64,000 nt of DNA from Apostichopus japonicus (lineage: Eukaryota > Echinodermata > Holothuroidea > Aspidochirotida > Stichopodidae). The stretch is taken from contig NC_092572.1 of the NCBI RefSeq assembly GCF_037975245.1, forward strand, positions 15,134,269 to 15,198,268. Reading direction: 5' to 3'. Positions 1 through 15,000 of the stretch are shown here, in pieces; position 1 is the first letter of the stretch; each line of letters opens with the position of its first letter. Below the pieces are notes generated by a model. The model saw nothing but the letters and a program-made list of their open reading frames with translations, was not told where the DNA came from and did not search any database. A program made the position numbers and the translations under genes.

Positions 1-3000
1 GGTTCGAACCCCGGGTGATGACGTCTTTTGCCGATCTTTTACAGCAAGTGCCTAGACGGGGAGCTGTAAGTATTAGTTAATCCACCTAATATCTCAGTCC
101 ATACAGTGGCGCGATGGCTCGGCGCACTGTACGAGCTGATGATCGAGACTCTCTTTTGCATCCCTGGTTCGAACCCCGGGTGATGACGTCTTTTGCCGAT
201 CTTTTACAGCAAGTGCCTAGACGGGGAGCTGTAAGTATTAGTTAATCCACCTAATATCTCAGTCCATACAGTGGCGGGATGGCTCGGCGCACTGTACGAG
301 CTGATGATCGAGACTCTCTTTTGCATCCCTGGTTCGAACCCCGGGTGATGACGTCTTTTGCCGATCTTTTACAGCAAGTGCCTAGACGGGGAGCTGTAAG
401 TATTAGTTAATCCACCTAATATCTCAGTCCATACAGTGGCGCGATGGCTTGGCGCACTGTACGAGCTGATGATCGAGACTCTCTTTTGCATCCCTGGTTC
501 GAACCCCGGGTGATGACGTCTTTTGCCGATCTTTTACAGCAAGTGCCTAGACGGGGAGCTGTAAGTATTAGTTAATCCACCTAATATCTCAGTCCATACA
601 GTGGCGCGATGGCTTGGCGCACTGTACGAGCTGATGATCGAGACTCTCTTTTGCATCCCTGGTTCGAACCCCGGGTGATGACGTCTTTTGCCGATCTTTT
701 ACAGCAAGTGCCTAGACGGGGAGCTGTAAGTATTAGTTAATCCACCTAATATCTCAGTCCATACAGTGGCGCGATGGCTTGGCGCACTGTACGAGCTGAT
801 GATCGAGACTCTCTTTTGCATCCCTGGTTCGAACCCCGGGTGATGACGTCTTTTGCCGATCTTTTACAGCAAGTGCCTAGACGGGGAGCTGTAAGTATTA
901 GTTAATCCACCTAATATCTCAGTCCATACAGTGGCGCGATGGCTTGGCGCACTGTACGAGCTGATGATCGAGACTCTCTTTTGCATCCCTGGTTCGAACC
1001 CCGGGTGATGACGTCTTTTGCCGATCTTTTACAGCAAGTGCCTAGACGGGGAGCTGTAAGTATTAGTTAATCCACCTAATATCTCAGTCCATACAGTGGC
1101 GCGATGGCTTGGCGCACTGTACGAGCTGATGATCGAGACTCTCTTTTGCATCCCTGGTTCGAACCCCGGGTGATGACGTCTTTTGCCGATCTTTTACAGC
1201 AAGTGCCTAGACGGGGAGCTGTAAGTATTAGTTAATCCACCTAATATCTCAGTCCATACAGTGGCGCGATGGCTCGGCGCACTGTACGAGCTGATGATCG
1301 AGACTCTCTTTTGCATCCCTGGTTCGAACCCCGGGTGATGACGTCTTTTGCCGATCTTTTACAGCAAGTGCCTAGACGGGGAGCTGTAAGTATTAGTTAA
1401 TCCACCTAATATCTCAGTCCATACAGTGGCGCGATGGCTTGGCGCACTGTACGAGCTGATGATCGAGACTCTCTTTTGCATCCCTGGTTCGAACCCCGGG
1501 TGATGACGTCTTTTGCCGATCTTTTACAGCAAGTGCCTAGACGGGGAGCTGTAAGTATTAGTTAATCCACCTAATATCTCAGTCCATACAGTGGCGCGAT
1601 GGCTTGGCGCACTGTACGAGCTGATGATCGAGACTCTCTTTTGCATCCCTGGTTCGAACCCCGGGTGATGACGTCTTTTGCCGATCTTTTACAGCAAGTG
1701 CCTAGACGGGGAGCTGTAAGTATTAGTTAATCCACCTAATATCTCAGTCCATACAGTGGCGCGATGGCTTGGCGCACTGTACGAGCTGATGATCGAGACT
1801 CTCTTTTGCATCCCTGGTTCGAACCCCGGGTGATGACGTCTTTTGCCGATCTTTTACAGCAAGTGCCTAGACGGGGAGCTGTAAGTATTAGTTAATCCAC
1901 CTAATATCTCAGTCCATACAGTGGCGCGATGGCTCGGCGCACTGTACGAGCTGATGATCGAGACTCTCTTTTGCATCCCTGGTTCGAACCCCGGGTGATG
2001 ACGTCTTTTGCCGATCTTTTACAGCAAGTGCCTAGACGGGGAGCTGTAAGTATTAGTTAATCCACCTAATATCTCAGTCCATACAGTGGCGCGATGGCTT
2101 GGCGCACTGTACGAGCTGATGATCGAGACTCTCTTTTGCATCCCTGGTTCGAACCCCGGGTGATGACGTCTTTTGCCGATCTTTTACAGCAAGTGCCTAG
2201 ACGGGGAGCTGTAAGTATTAGTTAATCCACCTAATATCTCAGTCCATACAGTGGCGCGATGGCTTGGCGCACTGTACGAGCTGATGATCGAGACTCTCTT
2301 TTGCATCCCTGGTTCGAACCCCGGGTGATGACGTCTTTTGCCGATCTTTTACAGCAAGTGCCTAGACGGGGAGCTGTAAGTATTAGTTAATCCACCTAAT
2401 ATCTCAGTCCATACAGTGGCGCGATGGCTTGGCGCACTGTACGAGCTGATGATCGAGACTCTCTTTTGCATCCCTGGTTCGAACCCCGGGTGATGACGTC
2501 TTTTGCCGATCTTTTACAGCAAGTGCCTAGACGGGGAGCTGTAAGTATTAGTTAATCCACCTAATATCTCAGTCCATACAGTGGCGCGATGGCTTGGCGC
2601 ACTGTACGAGCTGATGATCGAGACTCTCTTTTGCATCCCTGGTTCGAACCCCGGGTGATGACGTCTTTTGCCGATCTTTTACAGCAAGTGCCTAGACGGG
2701 GAGCTGTAAGTATTAGTTAATCCACCTAATATCTCAGTCCATACAGTGGCGCGATGGCTTGGCGCACTGTACGAGCTGATGATCGAGACTCTCTTTTGCA
2801 TCCCTGGTTCGAACCCCGGGTGATGACGTCTTTTGCCGATCTTTTACAGCAAGTGCCTAGACGGGGAGCTGTAAGTATTAGTTAATCCACCTAATATCTC
2901 AGTCCATACAGTGGCGCGATGGCTTGGCGCACTGTACGAGCTGATGATCGAGACTCTCTTTTGCATCCCTGGTTCGAACCCCGGGTGATGACGTCTTTTG

Positions 3001-6000
3001 CCGATCTTTTACAGCAAGTGCCTAGACGGGGAGCTGTAAGTATTAGTTAATCCACCTAATATCTCAGTCCATACAGTGGCGCGATGGCTTGGCGCACTGT
3101 ACGAGCTGATGATCGAGACTCTCTTTTGCATCCCTGGTTCGAACCCCGGGTGATGACGTCTTTTGCCGATCTTTTACAGCAAGTGCCTAGACGGGGAGCT
3201 GTAAGTATTAGTTAATCCACCTAATATCTCAGTCCATACAGTGGCGCGATGGCTTGGCGCACTGTACGAGCTGATGATCGAGACTCTCTTTTGCATCCCT
3301 GGTTCGAACCCCGGGTGATGACGTCTTTTGCCGATCTTTTACAGCAAGTGCCTAGACGGGGAGCTGTAAGTATTAGTTAATCCACCTAATATCTCAGTCC
3401 ATACAGTGGCGCGATGGCTTGGCGCACTGTACGAGCTGATGATCGAGACTCTCTTTTGCATCCCTGGTTCGAACCCCGGGTGATGACGTCTTTTGCCGAT
3501 CTTTTACAGCAAGTGCCTAGACGGGGAGCTGTAAGTATTAGTTAATCCACCTAATATCTCAGTCCATACAGTGGCGCGATGGCTTGGCGCACTGTACGAG
3601 CTGATGATCGAGACTCTCTTTTGCATCCCTGGTTCGAACCCCGGGTGATGACGTCTTTTGCCGATCTTTTACAGCAAGTGCCTAGACGGGGAGCTGTAAG
3701 TATTAGTTAATCCACCTAATATCTCAGTCCATACAGTGGCGCGATGGCTTGGCGCACTGTACGAGCTGATGATCGAGACTCTCTTTTGCATCCCTGGTTC
3801 GAACCCCGGGTGATGACGTCTTTTGCCGATCTTTTACAGCAAGTGCCTAGACGGGGAGCTGTAAGTATTAGTTAATCCACCTAATATCTCAGTCCATACA
3901 GTGGCGCGATGGCTTGGCGCACTGTACGAGCTGATGATCGAGACTCTCTTTTGCATCCCTGGTTCGAACCCCGGGTGATGACGTCTTTTGCCGATCTTTT
4001 ACAGCAAGTGCCTAGACGGGGAGCTGTAAGTATTAGTTAATCCACCTAATATCTCAGTCCATACAGTGGCGCGATGGCTTGGCGCACTGTACGAGCTGAT
4101 GATCGAGACTCTCTTTTGCATCCCTGGTTCGAACCCCGGGTGATGACGTCTTTTGCCGATCTTTTACAGCAAGTGCCTAGACGGGGAGCTGTAAGTATTA
4201 GTTAATCCACCTAATATCTCAGTCCATACAGTGGCGCGATGGCTTGGCGCACTGTACGAGCTGATGATCGAGACTCTCTTTTGCATCCCTGGTTCGAACC
4301 CCGGGTGATGACGTCTTTTGCCGATCTTTTACAGCAAGTGCCTAGACGGGGAGCTGTAAGTATTAGTTAATCCACCTAATATCTCAGTCCATACAGTGGC
4401 GCGATGGCTTGGCGCACTGTACGAGCTGATGATCGAGACTCTCTTTTGCATCCCTGGTTCGAACCCCGGGTGATGACGTCTTTTGCCGATCTTTTACAGC
4501 AAGTGCCTAGACGGGGAGCTGTAAGTATTAGTTAATCCACCTAATATCTCACTCCATACAGTGGCGCGATGGCTTGGCGCACTGTACGAGCTGATGATCG
4601 AGACTCTCTTTTGCATCCCTGGTTCGAACCCCGGGTGATGACGTCTTTTGCCGATCTTTTACAGCAAGTGCCTAGACGGGGAGCTGTAAGTATTAGTTAA
4701 TCCACCTAATATCTCAGTCCATACAGTGGCGCGATGGCTTGGCGCACTGTACGAGCTGATGATCGAGACTCTCTTTTGCATCCCTGGTTCGAACCCCGGG
4801 TGATGACGTCTTTTGCCGATCTTTTACAGCAAGTGCCTAGACGGGGAGCTGTAAGTATTAGTTAATCCACCTAATATCTCAGTCCATACAGTGGCGCGAT
4901 GGCTTGGCGCACTGTACGAGCTGATGATCGAGACTCTCTTTTGCATCCCTGGTTCGAACCCCGGGTGATGACGTCTTTTGCCGATCTTTTACAGCAAGTG
5001 CCTAGACGGGGAGCTGTAAGTATTAGTTAATCCACCTAATATCTCAGTCCATACAGTGGCGCGATGGCTTGGCGCACTGTACGAGCTGATGATCGAGACT
5101 GTCTTTTGCATCCCTGGTTCGAACCCCGGGTGATGACGTCTTTTGCCGATCTTTTACAGCAAGTGCCTAGACGGGGAGCTGTAAGTATTAGTTAATCCAC
5201 CTAATATCTCAGTCCATACAGTGGCGCGATGGCTTGGCGCACTGTACGAGCTGATGATCGAGACTGTCTTTTGCATCCCTGGTTCGAACCCCGGGTGATG
5301 ACGTCTTTTGCCGATCTTTTACAGCAAGTGCCTAGACGGGGAGCTGTAAGTATTAGTTAATCCACCTAATATCTCAGTCCATACAGTGGCGCGATGGCTT
5401 GGCGCACTGTACGAGCTGATGATCGAGACTCTCTTTTGCATCCCTGGTTCGAACCCCGGGTGATGACGTCTTTTGCCGATCTTTTACAGCAAGTGCCTAG
5501 ACGGGGAGCTGTAAGTATTAGTTAATCCACCTAATATCTCAGTCCATACAGTGGCGCGATGGCTTGGCGCACTGTACGAGCTGATGATCGAGACTCTCTT
5601 TTGCATCCCTGGTTCGAACCCCGGGTGATGACGTCTTTTGCCGATCTTTTACAGCAAGTGCCTAGACGGGGAGCTGTAAGTATTAGTTAATCCACCTAAT
5701 ATCTCAGTCCATACAGTGGCGCGATGGCTTGGCGCACTGTACGAGCTGATGATCGAGACTCTCTTTTGCATCCCTGGTTCGAACCCCGGGTGATGACGTC
5801 TTTTGCCGATCTTTTACAGCAAGTGCCTAGACGGGGAGCTGTAAGTATTAGTTAATCCACCTAATATCTCAGTCCATACAGTGGCGCGATGGCTTGGCGC
5901 ACTGTACGAGCTGATGATCGAGACTCTCTTTTGCATCCCTGGTTCGAACCCCGGGTGATGACGTCTTTTGCCGATCTTTTACAGCAAGTGCCTAGACGGG

Positions 6001-9000
6001 GAGCTGTAAGTATTAGTTAATCCACCTAATATCTCAGTCCATACAGTGGCGCGATGGCTTGGCGCACTGTACGAGCTGATGATCGAGACTCTCTTTTGCA
6101 TCCCTGGTTCGAACCCCGGGTGATGACGTCTTTTGCCGATCTTTTACAGCAAGTGCCTAGACGGGGAGCTGTAAGTATTAGTTAATCCACCTAATATCTC
6201 AGTCCATACAGTGGCGCGATGGCTTGGCGCACTGTACGAGCTGATGATCGAGACTCTCTTTTGCATCCCTGGTTCGAACCCCGGGTGATGACGTCTTTTG
6301 CCGATCTTTTACAGCAAGTGCCTAGACGGGGAGCTGTAAGTATTAGTTAATCCACCTAATATCTCAGTCCATACAGTGGCGCGATGGCTTGGCGCACTGT
6401 ACGAGCTGATGATCGAGACTCTCTTTTGCATCCCTGGTTCGAACCCCGGGTGATGACGTCTTTTGCCGATCTTTTACAGCAAGTGCCTAGACGGGGAGCT
6501 GTAAGTATTAGTTAATCCACCTAATATCTCAGTCCATACAGTGGCGCGATGGCTTGGCGCACTGTACGAGCTGATGATCGAGACTCTCTTTTGCATCCCT
6601 GGTTCGAACCCCGGGTGATGACGTCTTTTGCCGATCTTTTACAGCAAGTGCCTAGACGGGGAGCTGTAAGTATTAGTTAATCCACCTAATATCTCAGTCC
6701 ATACAGTGGCGCGATGGCTTGGCGCACTGTACGAGCTGATGATCGAGACTCTCTTTTGCATCCCTGGTTCGAACCCCGGGTGATGACGTCTTTTGCCGAT
6801 CTTTTACAGCAAGTGCCTAGACGGGGAGCTGTAAGTATTAGTTAATCCACCTAATATCTCAGTCCATACAGTGGCGCGATGGCTTGGCGCACTGTACGAG
6901 CTGATGATCGAGACTCTCTTTTGCATCCCTGGTTCGAACCCCGGGTGATGACGTCTTTTGCCGATCTTTTACAGCAAGTGCCTAGACGGGGAGCTGTAAG
7001 TATTAGTTAATCCACCTAATATCTCAGTCCATACAGTGGCGCGATGGCTTGGCGCACTGTACGAGCTGATGATCGAGACTCTCTTTTGCATCCCTGGTTC
7101 GAACCCCGGGTGATGACGTCTTTTGCCGATCTTTTACAGCAAGTGCCTAGACGGGGAGCTGTAAGTATTAGTTAATCCACCTAATATCTCAGTCCATACA
7201 GTGGCGCGATGGCTTGGCGCACTGTACGAGCTGATGATCGAGACTCTCTTTTGCATCCCTGGTTCGAACCCCGGGTGATGACGTCTTTTGCCGATCTTTT
7301 ACAGCAAGTGCCTAGACGGGGAGCTGTAAGTATTAGTTAATCCACCTAATATCTCAGTCCATACAGTGGCGCGATGGCTTGGCGCACTGTACGAGCTGAT
7401 GATCGAGACTCTCTTTTGCATCCCTGGTTCGAACCCCGGGTGATGACGTCTTTTGCCGATCTTTTACAGCAAGTGCCTAGACGGGGAGCTGTAAGTATTA
7501 GTTAATCCACCTAATATCTCAGTCCATACAGTGGCGCGATGGCTTGGCGCACTGTACGAGCTGATGATCGAGACTCTCTTTTGCATCCCTGGTTCGAACC
7601 CCGGGTGATGACGTCTTTTGCCGATCTTTTACAGCAAGTGCCTAGACGGGGAGCTGTAAGTATTAGTTAATCCACCTAATATCTCAGTCCATACAGTGGC
7701 GCGATGGCTTGGCGCACTGTACGAGCTGATGATCGAGACTCTCTTTTGCATCCCTGGTTCGAACCCCGGGTGATGACGTCTTTTGCCGATCTTTTACAGC
7801 AAGTGCCTAGACGGGGAGCTGTAAGTATTAGTTAATCCACCTAATATCTCAGTCCATACAGTGGCGCGATGGCTTGGCGCACTGTACGAGCTGATGATCG
7901 AGACTCTCTTTTGCATCCCTGGTTCGAACCCCGGGTGATGACGTCTTTTGCCGATCTTTTACAGCAAGTGCCTAGACGGGGAGCTGTAAGTATTAGTTAA
8001 TCCACCTAATATCTCAGTCCATACAGTGGCGCGATGGCTTGGCGCACTGTACGAGCTGATGATCGAGACTCTCTTTTGCATCCCTGGTTCGAACCCCGGG
8101 TGATGACGTCTTTTGCCGATCTTTTACAGCAAGTGCCTAGACGGGGAGCTGTAAGTATTAGTTAATCCACCTAATATCTCAGTCCATACAGTGGCGCGAT
8201 GGCTTGGCGCACTGTACGAGCTGATGATCGAGACTCTCTTTTGCATCCCTGGTTCGAACCCCGGGTGATGACGTCTTTTGCCGATCTTTTACAGCAAGTG
8301 CCTAGACGGGGAGCTGTAAGTATTAGTTAATCCACCTAATATCTCAGTCCATACAGTGGCGCGATGGCTTGGCGCACTGTACGAGCTGATGATCGAGACT
8401 CTCTTTTGCATCCCTGGTTCGAACCCCGGGTGATGACGTCTTTTGCCGATCTTTTACAGCAAGTGCCTAGACGGGGAGCTGTAAGTATTAGTTAATCCAC
8501 CTAATATCTCAGTCCATACAGTGGCGCGATGGCTTGGCGCACTGTACGAGCTGATGATCGAGACTCTCTTTTGCATCCCTGGTTCGAACCCCGGGTGATG
8601 ACGTCTTTTGCCGATCTTTTACAGCAAGTGCCTAGACGGGGAGCTGTAAGTATTAGTTAATCCACCTAATATCTCAGTCCATGCAGTGGCGCGATGGCTT
8701 GGCGCACTGTACGAGCTGATGATCGAGACTCTCTTTTGCATCCCTGGTTCGAACCCCGGGTGATGACGTCTTTTGCCGATCTTTTACAGCAAGTGCCTAG
8801 ACGGGGAGCTGTAAGTATTAGTTAATCCACCTAATATCTCAGTCCATACAGTGGCGCGATGGCTTGGCGCACTGTACGAGCTGATGATCGAGACTCTCTT
8901 TTGCATCCCTGGTTCGAACCCCGGGTGATGACGTCTTTTGCCGATCTTTTACAGCAAGTGCCTAGACGGGGAGCTGTAAGTATTAGTTAATCCACCTAAT

Positions 9001-12000
9001 ATCTCAGTCCATACAGTGGCGCGATGGCTTGGCGCACTGTACGAGCTGATGATCGAGACTCTCTTTTGCATCCCTGGTTCGAACCCCGGGTGATGACGTC
9101 TTTTGCCGATCTTTTACAGCAAGTGCCTAGACGGGGAGCTGTAAGTATTAGTTAATCCACCTAATATCTCAGTCCATACAGTGGCGCGATGGCTTGGCGC
9201 ACTGTACGAGCTGATGATCGAGACTCTCTTTTGCATCCCTGGTTCGAACCCCGGGTGATGACGTCTTTTGCCGATCTTTTACAGCAAGTGCCTAGACGGG
9301 GAGCTGTAAGTATTAGTTAATCCACCTAATATCTCAGTCCATACAGTGGCGCGATGGCTTGGCGCACTGTACGAGCTGATGATCGAGACTCTCTTTTGCA
9401 TCCCTGGTTCGAACCCCGGGTGATGACGTCTTTTGCCGATCTTTTACAGCAAGTGCCTAGACGGGGAGCTGTAAGTATTAGTTAATCCACCTAATATCTC
9501 AGTCCATACAGTGGCGCGATGGCTTGGCGCACTGTACGAGCTGATGATCGAGACTCTCTTTTGCATCCCTGGTTCGAACCCCGGGTGATGACGTCTTTTG
9601 CCGATCTTTTACAGCAAGTGCCTAGACGGGGAGCTGTAAGTATTAGTTAATCCACCTAATATCTCAGTCCATACAGTGGCGCGATGGCTTGGCGCACTGT
9701 ACGAGCTGATGATCGAGACTCTCTTTTGCATCCCTGGTTCGAACCCCGGGTGATGACGTCTTTTGCCGATCTTTTACAGCAAGTGCCTAGACGGGGAGCT
9801 GTAAGTATTAGTTAATCCACCTAATATCTCAGTCCATACAGTGGCGCGATGGCTTGGCGCACTGTACGAGCTGATGATCGAGACTCTCTTTTGCATCCCT
9901 GGTTCGAACCCCGGGTGATGACGTCTTTTGCCGATCTTTTACAGCAAGTGCCTAGACGGGGAGCTGTAAGTATTAGTTAATCCACCTAATATCTCAGTCC
10001 ATACAGTGGCGCGATGGCTTGGCGCACTGTACGAGCTGATGATCGAGACTCTCTTTTGCATCCCTGGTTCGAACCCCGGGTGATGACGTCTTTTGCCGAT
10101 CTTTTACAGCAAGTGCCTAGACGGGGAGCTGTAAGTATTAGTTAATCCACCTAATATCTCAGTCCATACAGTGGCGCGATGGCTTGGCGCACTGTACGAG
10201 CTGATGATCGAGACTCTCTTTTGCATCCCTGGTTCGAACCCCGGGTGATGACGTCTTTTGCCGATCTTTTACAGCAAGTGCCTAGACGGGGAGCTGTAAG
10301 TATTAGTTAATCCACCTAATATCTCAGTCCATACAGTGGCGCGATGGCTTGGCGCACTGTACGAGCTGATGATCGAGACTCTCTTTTGCATCCCTGGTTC
10401 GAACCCCGGGTGATGACGTCTTTTGCCGATCTTTTACAGCAAGTGCCTAGACGGGGAGCTGTAAGTATTAGTTAATCCACCTAATATCTCAGTCCATACA
10501 GTGGCGCGATGGCTTGGCGCACTGTACGAGCTGATGATCGAGACTCTCTTTTGCATCCCTGGTTCGAACCCCGGGTGATGACGTCTTTTGCCGATCTTTT
10601 ACAGCAAGTGCCTAGACGGGGAGCTGTAAGTATTAGTTAATCCACCTAATATCTCAGTCCATACAGTGGCGCGATGGCTTGGCGCACTGTACGAGCTGAT
10701 GATCGAGACTCTCTTTTGCATCCCTGGTTCGAACCCCGGGTGATGACGTCTTTTGCCGATCTTTTACAGCAAGTGCCTAGACGGGGAGCTGTAAGTATTA
10801 GTTAATCCACCTAATATCTCAGTCCATACAGTGGCGCGATGGCTTGGCGCACTGTACGAGCTGATGATCGAGACTCTCTTTTGCATCCCTGGTTCGAACC
10901 CCGGGTGATGACGTCTTTTGCCGATCTTTTACAGCAAGTGCCTAGACGGGGAGCTGTAAGTATTAGTTAATCCACCTAATATCTCAGTCCATACAGTGGC
11001 GCGATGGCTTGGCGCACTGTACGAGCTGATGATCGAGACTCTCTTTTGCATCCCTGGTTCGAACCCCGGGTGATGACGTCTTTTGCCGATCTTTTACAGC
11101 AAGTGCCTAGACGGGGAGCTGTAAGTATTAGTTAATCCACCTAATATCTCAGTCCATACAGTGGCGCGATGGCTTGGCGCACTGTACGAGCTGATGATCG
11201 AGACTCTCTTTTGCATCCCTGGTTCGAACCCCGGGTGATGACGTCTTTTGCCGATCTTTTACAGCAAGTGCCTAGACGGGGAGCTGTAAGTATTAGTTAA
11301 TCCACCTAATATCTCAGTCCATACAGTGGCGCGATGGCTTGGCGCACTGTACGAGCTGATGATCGAGACTCTCTTTTGCATCCCTGGTTCGAACCCCGGG
11401 TGATGACGTCTTTTGCCGATCTTTTACAGCAAGTGCCTAGACGGGGAGCTGTAAGTATTAGTTAATCCACCTAATATCTCAGTCCATACAGTGGCGCGAT
11501 GGCTTGGCGCACTGTACGAGCTGATGATCGAGACTCTCTTTTGCATCCCTGGTTCGAACCCCGGGTGATGACGTCTTTTGCCGATCTTTTACAGCAAGTG
11601 CCTAGACGGGGAGCTGTAAGTATTAGTTAATCCACCTAATATCTCAGTCCATACAGTGGCGCGATGGCTTGGCGCACTGTACGAGCTGATGATCGAGACT
11701 CTCTTTTGCATCCCTGGTTCGAACCCCGGGTGATGACGTCTTTTGCCGATCTTTTACAGCAAGTGCCTAGACGGGGAGCTGTAAGTATTAGTTAATCCAC
11801 CTAATATCTCAGTCCATACAGTGGCGCGATGGCTTGGCGCACTGTACGAGCTGATGATCGAGACTCTCTTTTGCATCCCTGGTTCGAACCCCGGGTGATG
11901 ACGTCTTTTGCCGATCTTTTACAGCAAGTGCCTAGACGGGGAGCTGTAAGTATTAGTTAATCCACCTAATATCTCAGTCCATACAGTGGCGCGATGGCTT

Positions 12001-15000
12001 GGCGCACTGTACGAGCTGATGATCGAGACTCTCTTTTGCATCCCTGGTTCGAACCCCGGGTGATGACGTCTTTTGCCGATCTTTTACAGCAAGTGCCTAG
12101 ACGGGGAGCTGTAAGTATTAGTTAATCCACCTAATATCTCAGTCCATACAGTGGCGCGATGGCTTGGCGCACTGTACGAGCTGATGATCGAGACTCTCTT
12201 TTGCATCCCTGGTTCGAACCCCGGGTGATGACGTCTTTTGCCGATCTTTTACAGCAAGTGCCTAGACGGGGAGCTGTAAGTATTAGTTAATCCACCTAAT
12301 ATCTCAGTCCATACAGTGGCGCGATGGCTTGGCGCACTGTACGAGCTGATGATCGAGACTCTCTTTTGCATCCCTGGTTCGAACCCCGGGTGATGACGTC
12401 TTTTGCCGATCTTTTACAGCAAGTGCCTAGACGGGGAGCTGTAAGTATTAGTTAATCCACCTAATATCTCAGTCCATACAGTGGCGCGATGGCTTGGCGC
12501 ACTGTACGAGCTGATGATCGAGACTCTCTTTTGCATCCCTGGTTCGAACCCCGGGTGATGACGTCTTTTGCCGATCTTTTACAGCAAGTGCCTAGACGGG
12601 GAGCTGTAAGTATTAGTTAATCCACCTAATATCTCAGTCCATACAGTGGCGCGATGGCTTGGCGCACTGTACGAGCTGATGATCGAGACTCTCTTTTGCA
12701 TCCCTGGTTCGAACCCCGGGTGATGACGTCTTTTGCCGATCTTTTACAGCAAGTGCCTAGACGGGGAGCTGTAAGTATTAGTTAATCCACCTAATATCTC
12801 AGTCCATACAGTGGCGCGATGGCTTGGCGCACTGTACGAGCTGATGATCGAGACTCTCTTTTGCATCCCTGGTTCGAACCCCGGGTGATGACGTCTTTTG
12901 CCGATCTTTTACAGCAAGTGCCTAGACGGGGAGCTGTAAGTATTAGTTAATCCACCTAATATCTCAGTCCATACAGTGGCGCGATGGCTTGGCGCACTGT
13001 ACGAGCTGATGATCGAGACTCTCTTTTGCATCCCTGGTTCGAACCCCGGGTGATGACGTCTTTTGCCGATCTTTTACAGCAAGTGCCTAGACGGGGAGCT
13101 GTAAGTATTAGTTAATCCACCTAATATCTCAGTCCATACAGTGGCGCGATGGCTTGGCGCACTGTACGAGCTGATGATCGAGACTCTCTTTTGCATCCCT
13201 GGTTCGAACCCCGGGTGATGACGTCTTTTGCCGATCTTTTACAGCAAGTGCCTAGACGGGGAGCTGTAAGTATTAGTTAATCCACCTAATATCTCAGTCC
13301 ATACAGTGGCGCGATGGCTTGGCGCACTGTACGAGCTGATGATCGAGACTCTCTTTTGCATCCCTGGTTCGAACCCCGGGTGATGACGTCTTTTGCCGAT
13401 CTTTTACAGCAAGTGCCTAGACGGGGAGCTGTAAGTATTAGTTAATCCACCTAATATCTCAGTCCATACAGTGGCGCGATGGCTTGGCGCACTGTACGAG
13501 CTGATGATCGAGACTCTCTTTTGCATCCCTGGTTCGAACCCCGGGTGATGACGTCTTTTGCCGATCTTTTACAGCAAGTGCCTAGACGGGGAGCTGTAAG
13601 TATTAGTTAATCCACCTAATATCTCAGTCCATACAGTGGCGCGATGGCTTGGCGCACTGTACGAGCTGATGATCGAGACTCTCTTTTGCATCCCTGGTTC
13701 GAACCCCGGGTGATGACGTCTTTTGCCGATCTTTTACAGCAAGTGCCTAGACGGGGAGCTGTAAGTATTAGTTAATCCACCTAATATCTCAGTCCATACA
13801 GTGGCGCGATGGCTTGGCGCACTGTACGAGCTGATGATCGAGACTCTCTTTTGCATCCCTGGTTCGAACCCCGGGTGATGACGTCTTTTGCCGATCTTTT
13901 ACAGCAAGTGCCTAGACGGGGAGCTGTAAGTATTAGTTAATCCACCTAATATCTCAGTCCATACAGTGGCGCGATGGCTTGGCGCACTGTACGAGCTGAT
14001 GATCGAGACTCTCTTTTGCATCCCTGGTTCGAACCCCGGGTGATGACGTCTTTTGCCGATCTTTTACAGCAAGTGCCTAGACGGGGAGCTGTAAGTATTA
14101 GTTAATCCACCTAATATCTCAGTCCATACAGTGGCGCGATGGCTTGGCGCACTGTACGAGCTGATGATCGAGACTCTCTTTTGCATCCCTGGTTCGAACC
14201 CCGGGTGATGACGTCTTTTGCCGATCTTTTACAGCAAGTGCCTAGACGGGGAGCTGTAAGTATTAGTTAATCCACCTAATATCTCAGTCCATACAGTGGC
14301 GCGATGGCTTGGCGCACTGTACGAGCTGATGATCGAGACTCTCTTTTGCATCCCTGGTTCGAACCCCGGGTGATGACGTCTTTTGCCGATCTTTTACAGC
14401 AAGTGCCTAGACGGGGAGCTGTAAGTATTAGTTAATCCACCTAATATCTCAGTCCATACAGTGGCGCGATGGCTTGGCGCACTGTACGAGCTGATGATCG
14501 AGACTCTCTTTTGCATCCCTGGTTCGAACCCCGGGTGATGACGTCTTTTGCCGATCTTTTACAGCAAGTGCCTAGACGGGGAGCTGTAAGTATTAGTTAA
14601 TCCACCTAATATCTCAGTCCATACAGTGGCGCGATGGCTTGGCGCACTGTACGAGCTGATGATCGAGACTCTCTTTTGCATCCCTGGTTCGAACCCCGGG
14701 TGATGACGTCTTTTGCCGATCTTTTACAGCAAGTGCCTAGACGGGGAGCTGTAAGTATTAGTTAATCCACCTAATATCTCAGTCCATACAGTGGCGCGAT
14801 GGCTTGGCGCACTGTACGAGCTGATGATCGAGACTCTCTTTTGCATCCCTGGTTCGAACCCCGGGTGATGACGTCTTTTGCCGATCTTTTACAGCAAGTG
14901 CCTAGACGGGGAGCTGTAAGTATTAGTTAATCCACCTAATATCTCAGTCCATACAGTGGCGCGATGGCTTGGCGCACTGTACGAGCTGATGATCGAGACT